From the NCBI GenBank assembly GCA_964433495.1, contig CAYSRC010000003.1:14863-78862 (forward strand): DNA of 64,000 nt, in the 5' to 3' direction. The notes under the pieces are model-generated. The model was not told where the DNA came from. It saw nothing but the letters and a program-made list of their open reading frames with translations, and did no database searches. Shown here piece after piece: positions 1-9,264 of the stretch (position 1 is its first letter; every line of letters starts with the position of its first letter). Position numbers and translations under genes: made by a program. The stretch is from CAYSRC01 sp964433495 (GTDB lineage Bacteria > Bacillota > Clostridia > Oscillospirales > Ruminococcaceae).

Positions 1-687
1 GGGCGCAGGAACCCCTTTGTCAAGCTCGTTTTGTACCCCGTGAGCGTCCAGGGCGTCTTCGCGGCAGAGTCGATCAAGCGGGCGCTTGCCGCCCTCAACG
101 GCAGGGACGACGTCGACCTCGCCATCGTGGCGCGCGGCGGCGGCAGCCGCGAGGATCTCTGGTATTTTAACGACGAGGGCATCGTGCGGGCGGCTTCGTC
201 GCTCAAGGTTCCGCTCATCTCGGCGGTCGGCCACGAGGTGGACACGACGCTCATCGACCTCATCGCGGACATGCGCGCGCCCACCCCGTCGGCCGCGGCA
301 GAGCTCGCCGTGCCGTGCGCGGGCGACATGTTGGAGGGCGCAAGGGCGCGTTTTGCCGACGGCGCGCAGAGGCTCAGGGACGCGGTCGCGGGCAAGCGAT
401 CGGCGCTCGGCTCGGCAAAGGAGAGTCTGCGGCAGGGCGTGCTTGCGGCGATTTCGGGCAAGCGTGAAAAGCTGCGGGTGTCGGCGTCGCTTTTGCGGAT
501 GCTCGACCCCGTGGGGGTGATCTCGCGCGGGTACGCCGCCGTCAAAAAGGGCGGCAAAATCGTCTGCTCCGCCAATGAGATCTCGCCGGGCGACGACATC
601 ACGGTGCTTCTTCGGGACGGCGCCGTCGAGGCGAAAACGGTTGAGGTGAAAAAGAATGGGTCAAACCGATCAAAAGATAAGTTATGA
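1..687 (+). CDS. xseA: Exodeoxyribonuclease VII large subunit, 3' part
   Basis: Large subunit of exonuclease VII, which degrades single-stranded DNA to oligonucleotides together with XseB. The frame is open from base 1, so the N-terminal OB-fold and part of the nuclease domain lie outside the window. What is left begins RRNPFVKLVLYPVSVQG, then has the family motif VARGGGSREDLWYFNDE and the stretch SAVGHEVDTTLIDLIAD followed by APTPSAAAE, all typical of the catalytic core. A helical region and the C-terminal SRGYAAVKKGGK segment follow. The stop overlaps xseB by 32 bases, so the two are translationally coupled. Confidence 0.95.
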   Translation, partial: GRRNPFVKLVLYPVSVQGVFAAESIKRALAALNGRDDVDLAIVARGGGSREDLWYFNDEGIVRAASSLKVPLISAVGHEVDTTLIDLIADMRAPTPSAAAELAVPCAGDMLEGARARFADGAQRLRDAVAGKRSALGSAKESLRQGVLAAISGKREKLRVSASLLRMLDPVGVISRGYAAVKKGGKIVCSANEISPGDDITVLLRDGAVEAKTVEVKKNGSNRSKDKL

Positions 688-892
688 GGCGGCCCTTGCA
701 AGGGTCGACGAGATCTCGGCGCTGCTCTCGGGCAACGCGGTGAGCCTTGAGGACAGCGTAAAGCTGTACGCCGAGGGCTCAGCGCTGCTCGTCAGGGCGC
801 AGGGGCTGCTCGACGAGGCGCAGCTTGAGCTCGAAACCTTAAGCCCCGACGAGTTTAAACTAGACGATCCGAAGGGCGGTGAGGGCGAATGA
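656..892 (+). CDS. xseB: Exodeoxyribonuclease VII small subunit
   Basis: Small subunit of exonuclease VII, 78 residues, the usual size. It shows the family pattern YEAALARVDEISALLSG, then LEDSVKLYAEGSALL and a helix ending in an acidic tail. The protein is two helices that bind the large subunit. It starts inside xseA and its stop codon overlaps the ispA start (ATGA), so it belongs to the same operon. Confidence 0.93.
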   Translation: MGQTDQKISYEAALARVDEISALLSGNAVSLEDSVKLYAEGSALLVRAQGLLDEAQLELETLSPDEFKLDDPKGGEGE

Positions 893-1755
893 GCGTTGCG
901 GAGATAAACCGCCGCTATGCCGACACGGTCGAGAGGGCGCTCGAGCGCGAGCTCGCGGGCCCCGAGGGCTCGTCGGTGCTCGAGGCGATGCGCTACAGCG
1001 CGCTCGGCGGCGGCAAGCGGATAAGGGCGTGCCTTGCGCTCGGCGTGTGCGAGATGACAGGCGGGCGCGCCGAGGACGCGGTGAAGTACGCGTGCGCCGT
1101 CGAGATGGTGCACGCCTACTCCCTTATCCACGACGACCTCCCGTGCATGGACAACGACGACATGCGCAGGGGCAAGCCGAGCTGTCACGTCGCGTTTTCC
1201 GAGGGGACGGCGCTGCTTGCGGGCGACGCGCTGCTGACGCACGCGTTTGAAACGGCGGCGGGGGCGGGGCTTAAAAACGATCTTCGCGCCGTTGCGGTGC
1301 TCGCGGGGGCGGCGGGTATCCGCGGGATGGTCTACGGACAGGAGCTCGACACCGACCCGCGGCACACCGTGACGGGCGAGGACGAGCTCAGGCGGATTCA
1401 CCTGCACAAAACGGGCGCGCTTATAAAATGCGCGGCGGTGCTCGGCGCGCTTGCCGCGGACGCGGACGATGCCTCGTGCGAGGCGGTATCGGGGTATGCC
1501 GAGGCGCTCGGCATGGTGTTTCAGATCGTCGACGACATCCTCGACGTGACCTCGACCGCCGAGGTTCTCGGCAAGCCGGTCGGCAGTGACGAGCACAACG
1601 GCAAGCTCACCTACGTCGGTCTGCTCGGCGTGGACGGCGCGCGTGGGCGGGCAGCGGAGATAACCGAGCGGGCAAAGGTGTTTTTGCGCCCGTTCGGGGA
1701 CGAGGCGCGGTATCTCTGCGAGCTTGCGGACAACCTTCTAAAGAGGATGAACTGA
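889..1755 (+). CDS. ispA: Farnesyl/geranylgeranyl diphosphate synthase
   Basis: Trans-prenyltransferase condensing isopentenyl diphosphate with allylic diphosphates, cytoplasmic, 288 residues. The first aspartate-rich motif DDLPCMD is at residues 82-88, followed by NDDMRRG, and the second, DDILD, at 215-219; GGGKRIRA near residue 41 binds substrate. The short FARM with an interposed LPCM is the bacterial type II form. Product length cannot be read reliably from sequence; farnesyl diphosphate is usual for this locus. It lies one base upstream of dxs, so two isoprenoid genes are coupled. Confidence 0.93.
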   Translation: MSVAEINRRYADTVERALERELAGPEGSSVLEAMRYSALGGGKRIRACLALGVCEMTGGRAEDAVKYACAVEMVHAYSLIHDDLPCMDNDDMRRGKPSCHVAFSEGTALLAGDALLTHAFETAAGAGLKNDLRAVAVLAGAAGIRGMVYGQELDTDPRHTVTGEDELRRIHLHKTGALIKCAAVLGALAADADDASCEAVSGYAEALGMVFQIVDDILDVTSTAEVLGKPVGSDEHNGKLTYVGLLGVDGARGRAAEITERAKVFLRPFGDEARYLCELADNLLKRMN

Positions 1756-1756
1756 G

Positions 1757-3631
1757 ATGGAAAGCGTCCTTGACAGGATAAACGGCCCGGACGACGTCAA
1801 AAAGCTCGACCGCGGGCAGCTCGGGCAACTGTGCGCCGACATAAGGCGCGAGCTCATCACCGTCGTGTCGGAAAACGGCGGTCACCTCGCCTCCAACCTC
1901 GGCATGGTCGAGACAACCGTCGCCATGCACCGGGTGTTCGACTGCCCGCACGACGCGTTTGTCTTTGACGTCGGGCACCAGTGCTATACCCACAAGCTGC
2001 TCACCGGGCGGCGGGGTGAGTTTGCGACCGTGCGGCTTGAGGGCGGGCTGTCGGGCTTCACAAGACCGTCCGAGAGCCCCTACGACCTGTTTGTCGCGGG
2101 CCACGCCTCGACGTCGGTTTCGAGCGCCATCGGGCTTGCGCGGGCAAAGCAGCTGCGGCGGGAGGACGGCAAGGTCGTCGCGGTCATCGGCGACGGATCG
2201 TTCGGCGGCGGCATGGTGTTCGAGGCGGTCAACAACATCGACGCAGGGCTGAAAAACCTGGTCGTCGTTTTAAACGACAACTCGATGTCCATCTCAAAGT
2301 CGGTGGGCTCGGTGTCGCGGTATCTGCTGCGCCTGCGAACCGACGTCAAATATTCAAGGCTCAAGCAGAAGGTCAAAAACTGCCTCGAAAAGAGCGCTTT
2401 GGGCAAAAGGGTCGCCCAGCGCATCGAGCGCTCAAAATCGCGCCTGCGCCGCTCACTCTACGACGGCACGTTGTTTGAAGAGCTCGGCTTTAACTATGTC
2501 GGGCCCATCGACGGGCACGATCTCGACGAGCTTATAAGGATATTCTCCAATGTAAAAAATCTTGAAAAGCCGACCCTTGTCCACGTCATCACCGTCAAGG
2601 GAAAGGGCTTCACACTTGCCGAAGAAAACCCCGGCGCCTACCACGGTGTGGGAAGCTTTGACCTCGACAAGGGCAACCCCGATATCTCGAGCGCCGACAG
2701 CTTTTCCAACACCTTCGGCAGGCGGCTGTGCGAGCTCGCGGGGCGCGACGACGACATCTGCGCGGTGACGGCGGCGATGAAGTACGCGACGGGGCTCAAC
2801 TTTTTTGCAAAAAAATACCGTGAGCGCTTTTTTGACGTCGGCATCGCCGAGGAGCACGCGGTCACCTTCTGCGGCGGCCTCGCGAAGGGCGGTATGAAGC
2901 CGGTGTTCTGCGTCTACTCCACCTTTTTGCAGCGCGCGTTCGACCAGCTTGTGCACGACGTGGGCCTTGCGTCGCTGCCCGTCATGCTCGGCATCGACCG
3001 CGCGGGCCTTGTGGGCGAGGACGGCGAGACCCACCAGGGGATATACGACGTCTCGATGCTCTCGGCGGTGGGCGCCTTTACCGTGGCGTCCCCCTGCAAC
3101 TACGACGAGCTTGTCTTTTGGACAGACAGATTGCTCGCGCTCGACCGCCCGCGGGCGGTGCGCTATCCACGCGGCGCACAGACCCGGAGATGCAAAAACC
3201 ATGGCTGCAGCGGCCGGGATTATGATATAATATCAGGTGACAAACCCGCCCGCGTCGCGCTTGTCACCTACGGCCGCGAGTTTGAGCAGACGCTGTGCGC
3301 CCGCGAGATCCTCTCGCGGCGCGGCGTTGACGCGGACGTAATCAAGCTCAATTTGATTCTGCCGCTGCCCGAGGGCGTTGTCGAGACGCTCTCTGTTTAC
3401 GACACCGTCCTGTTCGCGGAGGAGGGGATTGAAAACGGCGGCATCGCCGAGCTGCTGTGCGCGCGCCTGTGCGAAGCGGGCTTTGGCGGAAGAACCATCA
3501 TCCGCGCAATCGACGAGCGGGCCGTCCGCCACGGCAGCGTCGAAAGCCAGCTTAAAGCCCTGGGGCTCGACGGGGCCTCGCTTGCCGATTTGATCACGGG
3601 GGAGGTTGACGCAGGTGAAGCAGAGGCTTGA
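1757..3631 (+). CDS. dxs: 1-deoxy-D-xylulose-5-phosphate synthase
   Basis: Thiamine diphosphate enzyme that condenses pyruvate and glyceraldehyde 3-phosphate, the first step of the MEP isoprenoid pathway; 624 residues, normal length. The N-terminal domain has DVGHQCYTHKLLTGR, GHASTSVSSAIGLA and the cofactor-binding GDGSFGGGMVFEAVNN followed by NDNSMSIS. The central transketolase pyrimidine-binding domain has DVGIAEEHAVTFCGGLA and DRAGLVGEDGETHQG. A transketolase C-terminal domain follows. In the cofactor motif, SFGGG replaces the more common A(L/M)TGG, a mild variation. Its end overlaps the start of tlyA. Confidence 0.96.
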   Translation: MESVLDRINGPDDVKKLDRGQLGQLCADIRRELITVVSENGGHLASNLGMVETTVAMHRVFDCPHDAFVFDVGHQCYTHKLLTGRRGEFATVRLEGGLSGFTRPSESPYDLFVAGHASTSVSSAIGLARAKQLRREDGKVVAVIGDGSFGGGMVFEAVNNIDAGLKNLVVVLNDNSMSISKSVGSVSRYLLRLRTDVKYSRLKQKVKNCLEKSALGKRVAQRIERSKSRLRRSLYDGTLFEELGFNYVGPIDGHDLDELIRIFSNVKNLEKPTLVHVITVKGKGFTLAEENPGAYHGVGSFDLDKGNPDISSADSFSNTFGRRLCELAGRDDDICAVTAAMKYATGLNFFAKKYRERFFDVGIAEEHAVTFCGGLAKGGMKPVFCVYSTFLQRAFDQLVHDVGLASLPVMLGIDRAGLVGEDGETHQGIYDVSMLSAVGAFTVASPCNYDELVFWTDRLLALDRPRAVRYPRGAQTRRCKNHGCSGRDYDIISGDKPARVALVTYGREFEQTLCAREILSRRGVDADVIKLNLILPLPEGVVETLSVYDTVLFAEEGIENGGIAELLCARLCEAGFGGRTIIRAIDERAVRHGSVESQLKALGLDGASLADLITGEVDAGEAEA

Positions 3632-4406
3632 CGCCGCGGTGGTTTCGCGGGGCTTAAGCGCGAGCCGCGAAAAGGCGAAGGCCTTTATCATGGAGGGACT
3701 TGTCTTTGTCAACGGCCTGCGTGTCGACAAGGCGGGCGCGCAGGTCACCGAGGACGATGTCGTCGTGCTCAAGGGCGGCGAGGAGTTTGTGAGCAGGGGC
3801 GGCAAAAAGCTCAAAAAGGCGGTCGAGCTGTACGGCCTTTCGTTTGAGGGCATGGTGTGCGCCGACATCGGCGCCTCCACGGGCGGCTTCACCGACTGTA
3901 TGCTTCGGCACGGCGCAGAGCGGGTGTACGCGGTCGACGTCGGGTACGGCCAGCTTGCATGGAAGCTGCGAAACGACCCCCGCGTCGTCAACCTCGAGCG
4001 GACAAACGCCCGCGCCTTAAGCGAAAACGACATCCCCGAGCCGCTCGATTTCTTTTCGGCGGACGTCGCGTTCATCTCCCTTAAGCTTGTCGTGCCCCCC
4101 GTCAGCAGGCTCGCACGGGAGGGCGCGCGGTGCGTCTGCCTTATCAAGCCGCAGTTTGAGGCGGGACGCGAAAAGGTCGGCAAAAAGGGCGTCGTGCGCG
4201 ACCCCGAGGTTCACGCCGAGGTGATAAAGCGGGTCATCGGATACCTCGAGGGGGCGGACATAGGCGTAAAGGCGCTCACCTTTTCACCCATAAAGGGCCC
4301 CGAGGGGAACATAGAGTACCTCGCGCTCGGTGAAAAGGGAAGCGGGACGAGCGGGGACATCGATATAAAACGTGTTGTGGGCGAAGCGCATGCGGAGCTT
4401 GCATGA
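3615..4406 (+). CDS. tlyA: TlyA-type rRNA 2'-O-methyltransferase
   Basis: TlyA/YqxC family protein, about 263 residues: an N-terminal S4 RNA-binding domain (RLDAAVVSRGLSASREKAKA onward) and an FtsJ-like Rossmann methyltransferase domain with the SAM-binding motif DIGASTGGFTDC. Family members methylate 16S and 23S rRNA cytidines on the 2' hydroxyl; some also have haemolysin-like reports. The GTG at 3615 is preferred because GGGGGAGG at 3598-3605 lies nine bases upstream; the in-frame TTG at 3606 touches that site. The gene overlaps dxs by 17 bases and occupies the same operon place as in Bacillus. Confidence 0.92.
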   Translation: MKQRLDAAVVSRGLSASREKAKAFIMEGLVFVNGLRVDKAGAQVTEDDVVVLKGGEEFVSRGGKKLKKAVELYGLSFEGMVCADIGASTGGFTDCMLRHGAERVYAVDVGYGQLAWKLRNDPRVVNLERTNARALSENDIPEPLDFFSADVAFISLKLVVPPVSRLAREGARCVCLIKPQFEAGREKVGKKGVVRDPEVHAEVIKRVIGYLEGADIGVKALTFSPIKGPEGNIEYLALGEKGSGTSGDIDIKRVVGEAHAELA

Positions 4407-4418
4407 AAGGTGAGATAA

Positions 4419-5252
4419 ATGCTTTATATCTATCCCAATGTCGCGGACGGCTACGGCGTCGGCAGGTCGCAAAGGGTCGTCAGGCATCTTTTAGCTCTCG
4501 GTATACCGTGCGGCTGTGACGGCGGGTTTGCAAAAAAGCTCGGGGTCGACGGCCTGTCGGACGCGAAGGCGGGCGACTGCGCGTGCGTCGCGGCGGTCGG
4601 CGGCGACGGCACAATGCTCGCTGCGGCGCACGCAGCCCTCGAGCACGACCTGCCCGTTTTCGGCATCAACACGGGCAGGATGGGCTTTTTGCACGCGTTC
4701 GATTACGACAGCTTTTTCGAGTGCGGTGTCGACGATCTCAGGGCGCTCAAAAAATCGGGGCGCTCGCTGCTCGAGGTGTCGCTCAGACCCGACTTTTCCG
4801 AGGCGATCTTTGCGCTCAACGACGCGGTCGTCGCGCGCATCTCGCACAAAAAATCCGCCGAGCTTGTTCTCAACTACGGCGGGACGTATTTTGCGACCCT
4901 CAGGGCGGACGGCGTGATCGCCTCCACACCGACGGGCTCGACCGCCTACTCGCTGTCGGCGGGCGGGCCGATTGTGACGCCCGACCTCGACTGCACGCTG
5001 ATAACGCCGGTCTGCTCGCACTCGCTGCTCTCAAACTGTGTGGTTCTGTCGCGAGACACATCGGTCGAGGTGGTCGTCACCGAACGGCCGTTCAACGACG
5101 TGTCGCTGTGCGTCGACGGGATATACGACCGGGTCGTGCCCGCCGGCGGCTCGGTGTATATACGCGGAAGTGAGCGAAAGATAATGCTCTTGACCTCGGA
5201 GAAGAGGGGCTTTTACGAGGTGCTCAAGAGAGATTTTGACGAGAGGACCTGA
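4419..5252 (+). CDS. nadK: NAD kinase
   Basis: ATP-dependent NAD+ kinase making NADP+, cytoplasmic, 277 residues. It has the catalytic GGDGTMLAAA motif, then FGINTGRMGFLHA, and the NAD-binding STPTGSTAYSLSAGGPI with TPVCSHSL after it, all typical of PpnK. Position between tlyA and argR is common in Clostridia. An AAAGGTGA ribosome binding site precedes the ATG. The stop lies only seven bases before the argR start. Confidence 0.95.
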   Translation: MLYIYPNVADGYGVGRSQRVVRHLLALGIPCGCDGGFAKKLGVDGLSDAKAGDCACVAAVGGDGTMLAAAHAALEHDLPVFGINTGRMGFLHAFDYDSFFECGVDDLRALKKSGRSLLEVSLRPDFSEAIFALNDAVVARISHKKSAELVLNYGGTYFATLRADGVIASTPTGSTAYSLSAGGPIVTPDLDCTLITPVCSHSLLSNCVVLSRDTSVEVVVTERPFNDVSLCVDGIYDRVVPAGGSVYIRGSERKIMLLTSEKRGFYEVLKRDFDERT

Positions 5253-5259
5253 GAGCTTC

Positions 5260-5709
5260 ATGAAAAAGGAAAGACACAGCGCGATCGTCGACATCATTAA
5301 AAGCAGACGAATCTCCACACAGGACGAGCTGATCGACGCTCTGCGAGAGCGGGGGTACAACGTGACGCAGGCCACCGTTTCGCGGGACATCCGTGACCTG
5401 CACCTTGTCAAGGCGTCTGTCGGGGCGGACGGCAGCCGCTATGTCGTCCGCGACGCGTCGGGCGGCCCGCGGGGCAGGTCCTTTCTAAATGTGTTTCGCG
5501 AGACGGTGATAAGCATCATCCCCGCGGGGTGCATCGTCGTCATCAAGTGCCACAGCGGGATGGGCAACGCCGCGTGTGAGGCGCTGGACGTGATGGGCTT
5601 TTCGGAGATTGTCGGGACGATTGCCGGGGACAACACCATCTTTGCGGTGACGCACGACGACGAGACCGCCGTGCGCACAGCCCAAAAGATAAACGAGCTT
5701 CTCGGCTGA
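5260..5709 (+). CDS. argR: Arginine repressor ArgR/AhrC
   Basis: Arginine-responsive transcription regulator, 149 residues when started at the ATG at 5260, the usual length. The N-terminal winged helix reads KKERHSAIVDIIKSRRISTQ and then VTQATVSRDIRDLHLVK, the recognition helix; the C-terminal hexamerisation and arginine-binding domain has GMGNAACEALD and GTIAGDNTIF. An upstream in-frame TTG at 5236 would start inside nadK and is less likely. The gene is placed before recN as in Bacillus, where it also regulates arginine genes elsewhere on the chromosome. Confidence 0.95.
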   Translation: MKKERHSAIVDIIKSRRISTQDELIDALRERGYNVTQATVSRDIRDLHLVKASVGADGSRYVVRDASGGPRGRSFLNVFRETVISIIPAGCIVVIKCHSGMGNAACEALDVMGFSEIVGTIAGDNTIFAVTHDDETAVRTAQKINELLG

Positions 5710-5726
5710 GCATTGGGAGAGAGAAC

Positions 5727-7394
5727 ATGCTTCGTGAGTTGAATATTGAAAATGTCGCGGTCATCGAAAAAGCCCGCGTGACCTTTGAAAAGGGCTTGAA
5801 TGTGCTCACGGGCGAGACGGGCGCGGGCAAGTCGATTTTAATTGACTCCATCAACGCGATCCTCGGCAACCGCACCACGCGGGAGATCGTCCGCTCGGGC
5901 GCCTCCAAGGCGGTCATTTGGGCCGAGTTTCAGGATATAAACCCTGTCTTTTCGCACGACATCTCAAAGCTCGGCTACGAGTGCGACGGCACGCTCATCC
6001 TGCACCGCGAGATCACGGCGGACGGCAAGAGCGTGTGCCGCATAAACGGGCGGCCCGCGACGGCGCAGAATGTCCGCGATGTGTGCGGCGGCCTTATTAA
6101 CATCCACGGCCAGCACGACAACCAGGATCTTTTGAACCCCGAGAGGCACCTCGGCATAATCGACGACTTCGCCTCCCTCGGGGAGGAGGCCGAAAAGCTC
6201 CGGGAACTCTACGAGGGCCTCAGCGAGGTCAAGGGCGAGATGGACAGGCTCTCGTTCGACGAGGCGAAGCGCGAGAGCTCGATTGAGCTGCTGAGTTATC
6301 AGATAGACGAGATCGAGAAGGCCGAGCTGTACGTCGGCGAGGACGACGACCTCGCCGCCAGGCGCGCGCTCGTGCGAAATTCCGAAAAGCTCACGCAGGC
6401 GCTCGGCGGGGCGTCCGCCATCCTCTCGGGCGACGGTGAAACGGACGGGGCGCTCGCGATGCTGTACACGGCGCTCAGCGGGCTCGAGGGGGTCTCGGGC
6501 CTCGACGAGGCGGTGGACTCGTGCGCGTCAAGGCTTTCCGAGATGTACTACGCCGTCAACGACATCGCCTCCGAGATCGGCGGGATTGCCGACAGCTTCG
6601 GCTTTGATGCGCGGGACATCGACGAGATTGAGGAGAGGCTCGACCTCATCTACAAGCTCAAGCGCAAGTACGGCGGGACGGTCGAGGAGATTCTCGCGTT
6701 CCGCGAAAACGCAAAGCGCGAGCTCGAGGGGCTCGAGCACTCGGACGAGCGCCTTGCGGAGCTGACGGCGCGGTACGAGGATATGCTCGCCGAGACGACA
6801 CAGGCCGCCGAGCGGCTGAGCAAAAAAAGGGCTGCGGCGTTCCCGGTGTTTTCGGGCAGGATAACCGATGAGCTGTCCTACCTCAACATGCAGGGCGTCA
6901 GCTTCAACATCGCCCACCGAAAGGGCCCGCTCACGGCAAAAGGGGTGGACATCGTCGAGTTCTTCATCTCGCCCAATGTGGGCGAGGAGCCCAAGCCCTT
7001 AAGCAAAATCGCGTCGGGCGGCGAGCTGTCGAGGATAATGCTCGCCATCAAAAACACCATGGCTGACAAGGATCGGGTCGACACCCTCATTTTTGACGAG
7101 ATCGACACGGGGGTCAGCGGGTCGGCCGCCGCAAAGATAGGCAAAAAGCTCAAGCAGTCGGCACGGGTGCGCCAGACGATCTGCGTGACCCACTCGGCGC
7201 AGATTGCGGCCTTCAGCGACAACCATCTGCTGATTAAAAAGGACGTGCACGACGCGAGAACCTACACCGATATCACGACCCTCGACCGCGAGCAGCGAAA
7301 GCGGGAGCTTGCAAGGATCATCTCGGGGGACAACATAACCGAGACGGCGCTAAAAAACGCCGAAGAGATGCTCGAGCTTGCAAAAAACGGTTGA
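5727..7394 (+). CDS. recN: DNA repair protein RecN
   Basis: SMC-like ATPase acting early in double-strand break repair, 555 residues. Walker A is GETGAGKS near residue 34, the ABC signature is ASGGELSRIMLAIK near 427, and Walker B is LIFDEIDTGVSG near 453; long helical regions between them form the coiled coil. The C-terminal CVTHSAQIAAFSDNH is the switch histidine region. Last gene of the operon that begins with xseA. Its stop codon overlaps the -35 box of the tyrS promoter. Confidence 0.96.
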   Translation: MLRELNIENVAVIEKARVTFEKGLNVLTGETGAGKSILIDSINAILGNRTTREIVRSGASKAVIWAEFQDINPVFSHDISKLGYECDGTLILHREITADGKSVCRINGRPATAQNVRDVCGGLINIHGQHDNQDLLNPERHLGIIDDFASLGEEAEKLRELYEGLSEVKGEMDRLSFDEAKRESSIELLSYQIDEIEKAELYVGEDDDLAARRALVRNSEKLTQALGGASAILSGDGETDGALAMLYTALSGLEGVSGLDEAVDSCASRLSEMYYAVNDIASEIGGIADSFGFDARDIDEIEERLDLIYKLKRKYGGTVEEILAFRENAKRELEGLEHSDERLAELTARYEDMLAETTQAAERLSKKRAAAFPVFSGRITDELSYLNMQGVSFNIAHRKGPLTAKGVDIVEFFISPNVGEEPKPLSKIASGGELSRIMLAIKNTMADKDRVDTLIFDEIDTGVSGSAAAKIGKKLKQSARVRQTICVTHSAQIAAFSDNHLLIKKDVHDARTYTDITTLDREQRKRELARIISGDNITETALKNAEEMLELAKNG

Positions 7395-7419
7395 CAGGCC
7401 GACGGTTTTACGGTATTAT
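7391..7419 (+). promoter_or_regulatory. Sigma-A promoter of the tyrS leader
   Basis: TTGACA at 7391-7396 and TATTAT at 7414-7419 are separated by exactly 17 bases. The -35 box overlaps the recN stop codon. Transcription would start near 7426 and read into the T-box leader. Confidence 0.8.
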
Positions 7420-7425
7420 CTTGTT

Positions 7426-7760
7426 TATGAGCTCCCTTGTACGGCCGTTTTTTGTCGGCCGCGCGAAGAGTTCGAGCGAATTTAAATAGTGACTTGTGAG
7501 CTGTGACACGGCAAAAGTACCGATGTGCGGAAACGATCGAGAGAGCCCCCGGCAGGTGAAAAGGGGTGGCGTCCGCACATGGCGGGAATTACATGCCGTT
7601 AGCTTCCTCCGAAAGGGGGCGCCGCGCGCGTTAAAACGCTGACGGAAGCGCCGTTGTCGCTCCCGGTGAGGACGCGTTCGGTGACGGCGCGTCGAAAAAA
7701 GGTGGTACCGCGTTTGGCTGACAAGCGCCCTTTTGTCGAAAGGCAAAGGGGCGCTTTTTT
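7426..7760 (+). promoter_or_regulatory. Tyrosine T-box riboswitch
   Basis: tRNA-sensing leader controlling tyrS. ACGGCA (7508-7513) pairs with TGCCGT (7594-7599) to close Stem I, and GTGCGG (7525-7530) pairs with CCGCAC (7573-7578) above the specifier loop. The specifier codon is read as TAC, tyrosine, at 7590-7592, followed by the usual purine. AGAGAGCC and GGTGAAAA lie in the upper part of Stem I. The T-box sequence GGTGGTACCGCG at 7701-7712 would pair with the tRNA acceptor end in the antiterminator. The competing terminator has arms AGCGCCCTTTTG (7724-7735) and CAAAGGGGCGCT (7744-7755) before a run of T. Uncharged tRNA-Tyr should raise expression. Confidence 0.9.
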
Positions 7761-7920
7761 GAGTTTTGTTTCGGGGTTCTGCCCGGGACGCCGTCCGACC
7801 GTAAGAGACGCCTCGGCGGGCATCCCGACAGGATTCGGATTATCAAACGGAAAAGTCAAACCATGTCAATTCACGGGGCGAAAAGCCTCTAATCGAACTA
7901 TAAAAAGGAGAAACGAGATC

Positions 7921-9150
7921 ATGAACGTTTTTGACGACCTTCAGGCAAGGGGACTTATCGAGCAGTCGACCGATCTCGAGCGGGTGCGGGAGCTGCTCGG
8001 AGGAGAGAGCGTGACCTTTTACATCGGCTTTGACCCCACGGCGGACAGCCTGCACGTCGGGCACTTTATGCAGCTGATGATCATGCGCAGGATGCAGAAG
8101 GCGGGGCACCGCCCGATCGCGCTGCTCGGCGGCGGCACGACGATGGTCGGCGACCCGACGGGCAAGACCGACATGCGCCGCATGATGACCAAAGAGACAA
8201 TCGCCCACAACGCCGAGTGCTTTAAAAAGCAGATGTCCAAATTCGTCGATTTCTCGGACGGCAGGGCGCTCATGATCAACAACGGCGACTGGCTGCTGGG
8301 CCTCAACTACATCGACTTTCTGCGCGAGGTCGGGGTGCACTTCTCGGTCAACCGTATGCTGACGGCCGAGTGCTTTAAGAGCAGGATGGAGCGGGGGCTC
8401 TCGTTCCTCGAGTTCAACTACATGCTCATGCAGAGCTACGACTTCTACCACCTCAACGAGAAGTACGGCTGCGTCCTTCAGCTCGGCGGCAACGACCAGT
8501 GGTCCAACATCATCGGCGGCGTCGAGCTCATTCGCCGCAAAGCCGGCAAGGATTCCTACGGCATGACCTTCTCCCTGCTCACCAACAAGGAGGGCAAAAA
8601 GATGGGCAAGACGGAGAACGGCGCCGTCTGGCTCGACCCCGAAAAGACCTCGCCGTATGAGTTTTTCCAATATTGGCGCAACGTCGACGACGCCGACGTG
8701 TGCAGGTTTTTGTGCATGCTGACCGAGATCCCCGTCGACGAGATCGAGCAGTACCGCTCGGACGACGCCTCGGTCATCAACGCGGCAAAGGAGCGCCTCG
8801 CCTACGAGCTGACGGCGCTTGTCCATTCGCGAGAGGATGCCGACAGGGCGCTCGAGGCCGCGAGGGCCCTGTTCTCGGGAGCGGGCGACTCGCAGCACAT
8901 GCCCTGCACCGAGCTTGACGCGGCCTGCCTCGCGGGGGGCGGGATCGAGCTTTGCGAGCTGATGGTTCGCTGCGGGCTTGCGGCGTCCAAGGGTGAGGCG
9001 AGACGCCTTGTCGAGCAGGGCGGCGTCTCGATAAACGGCGAAAAACAGAGCGATACAAGGGCGATTATCCCGGCCGAAACGCTTTCGGGCGACGGCGCGG
9101 TGATAAGAAAGGGCAAAAAGGTGTACCACAGGGCGGTCGTCAAGGGCTGA
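7921..9150 (+). CDS. tyrS: Tyrosyl-tRNA synthetase
   Basis: Class I aminoacyl-tRNA synthetase charging tRNA-Tyr, 409 residues from the ATG at 7921, which has AAAAGGAG 10 bases upstream. The HIGH-type motif is HVGH at residues 45-48, the KMSKS-type motif is KMGKT in the segment GKKMGKTENGAVWLD, and tyrosine-binding residues fall in YDFYHLNEKYGCVLQLGGND. A C-terminal S4 RNA-binding domain ends the protein (ASKGEARRLVEQGGVSING). The open frame extends 267 bases further upstream, but that segment is the T-box leader. Confidence 0.96.
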   Translation: MNVFDDLQARGLIEQSTDLERVRELLGGESVTFYIGFDPTADSLHVGHFMQLMIMRRMQKAGHRPIALLGGGTTMVGDPTGKTDMRRMMTKETIAHNAECFKKQMSKFVDFSDGRALMINNGDWLLGLNYIDFLREVGVHFSVNRMLTAECFKSRMERGLSFLEFNYMLMQSYDFYHLNEKYGCVLQLGGNDQWSNIIGGVELIRRKAGKDSYGMTFSLLTNKEGKKMGKTENGAVWLDPEKTSPYEFFQYWRNVDDADVCRFLCMLTEIPVDEIEQYRSDDASVINAAKERLAYELTALVHSREDADRALEAARALFSGAGDSQHMPCTELDAACLAGGGIELCELMVRCGLAASKGEARRLVEQGGVSINGEKQSDTRAIIPAETLSGDGAVIRKGKKVYHRAVVKG

Positions 9151-9222
9151 GTCGGGGCGGCTCTTCGGCCCCTTTTGGCTTGCTCCGATTTTTGCGCACA
9201 GTCATAAGTTATATTGAAGGAC

Positions 9223-9264
9223 AAAGCCCCTGTGCCGCATTGTTTTGCGGCGCGGGGGCTTTTT
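9223..9264 (+). terminator. Rho-independent terminator of tyrS
   Basis: AAGCCCC plus a GC-rich inner stem (TGCCGCA/TGCGGCG) pairs with GGGGCTT, followed by TTTTTGTG. The stem is about 16 base pairs, 75 bases after the tyrS stop. Confidence 0.85.
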
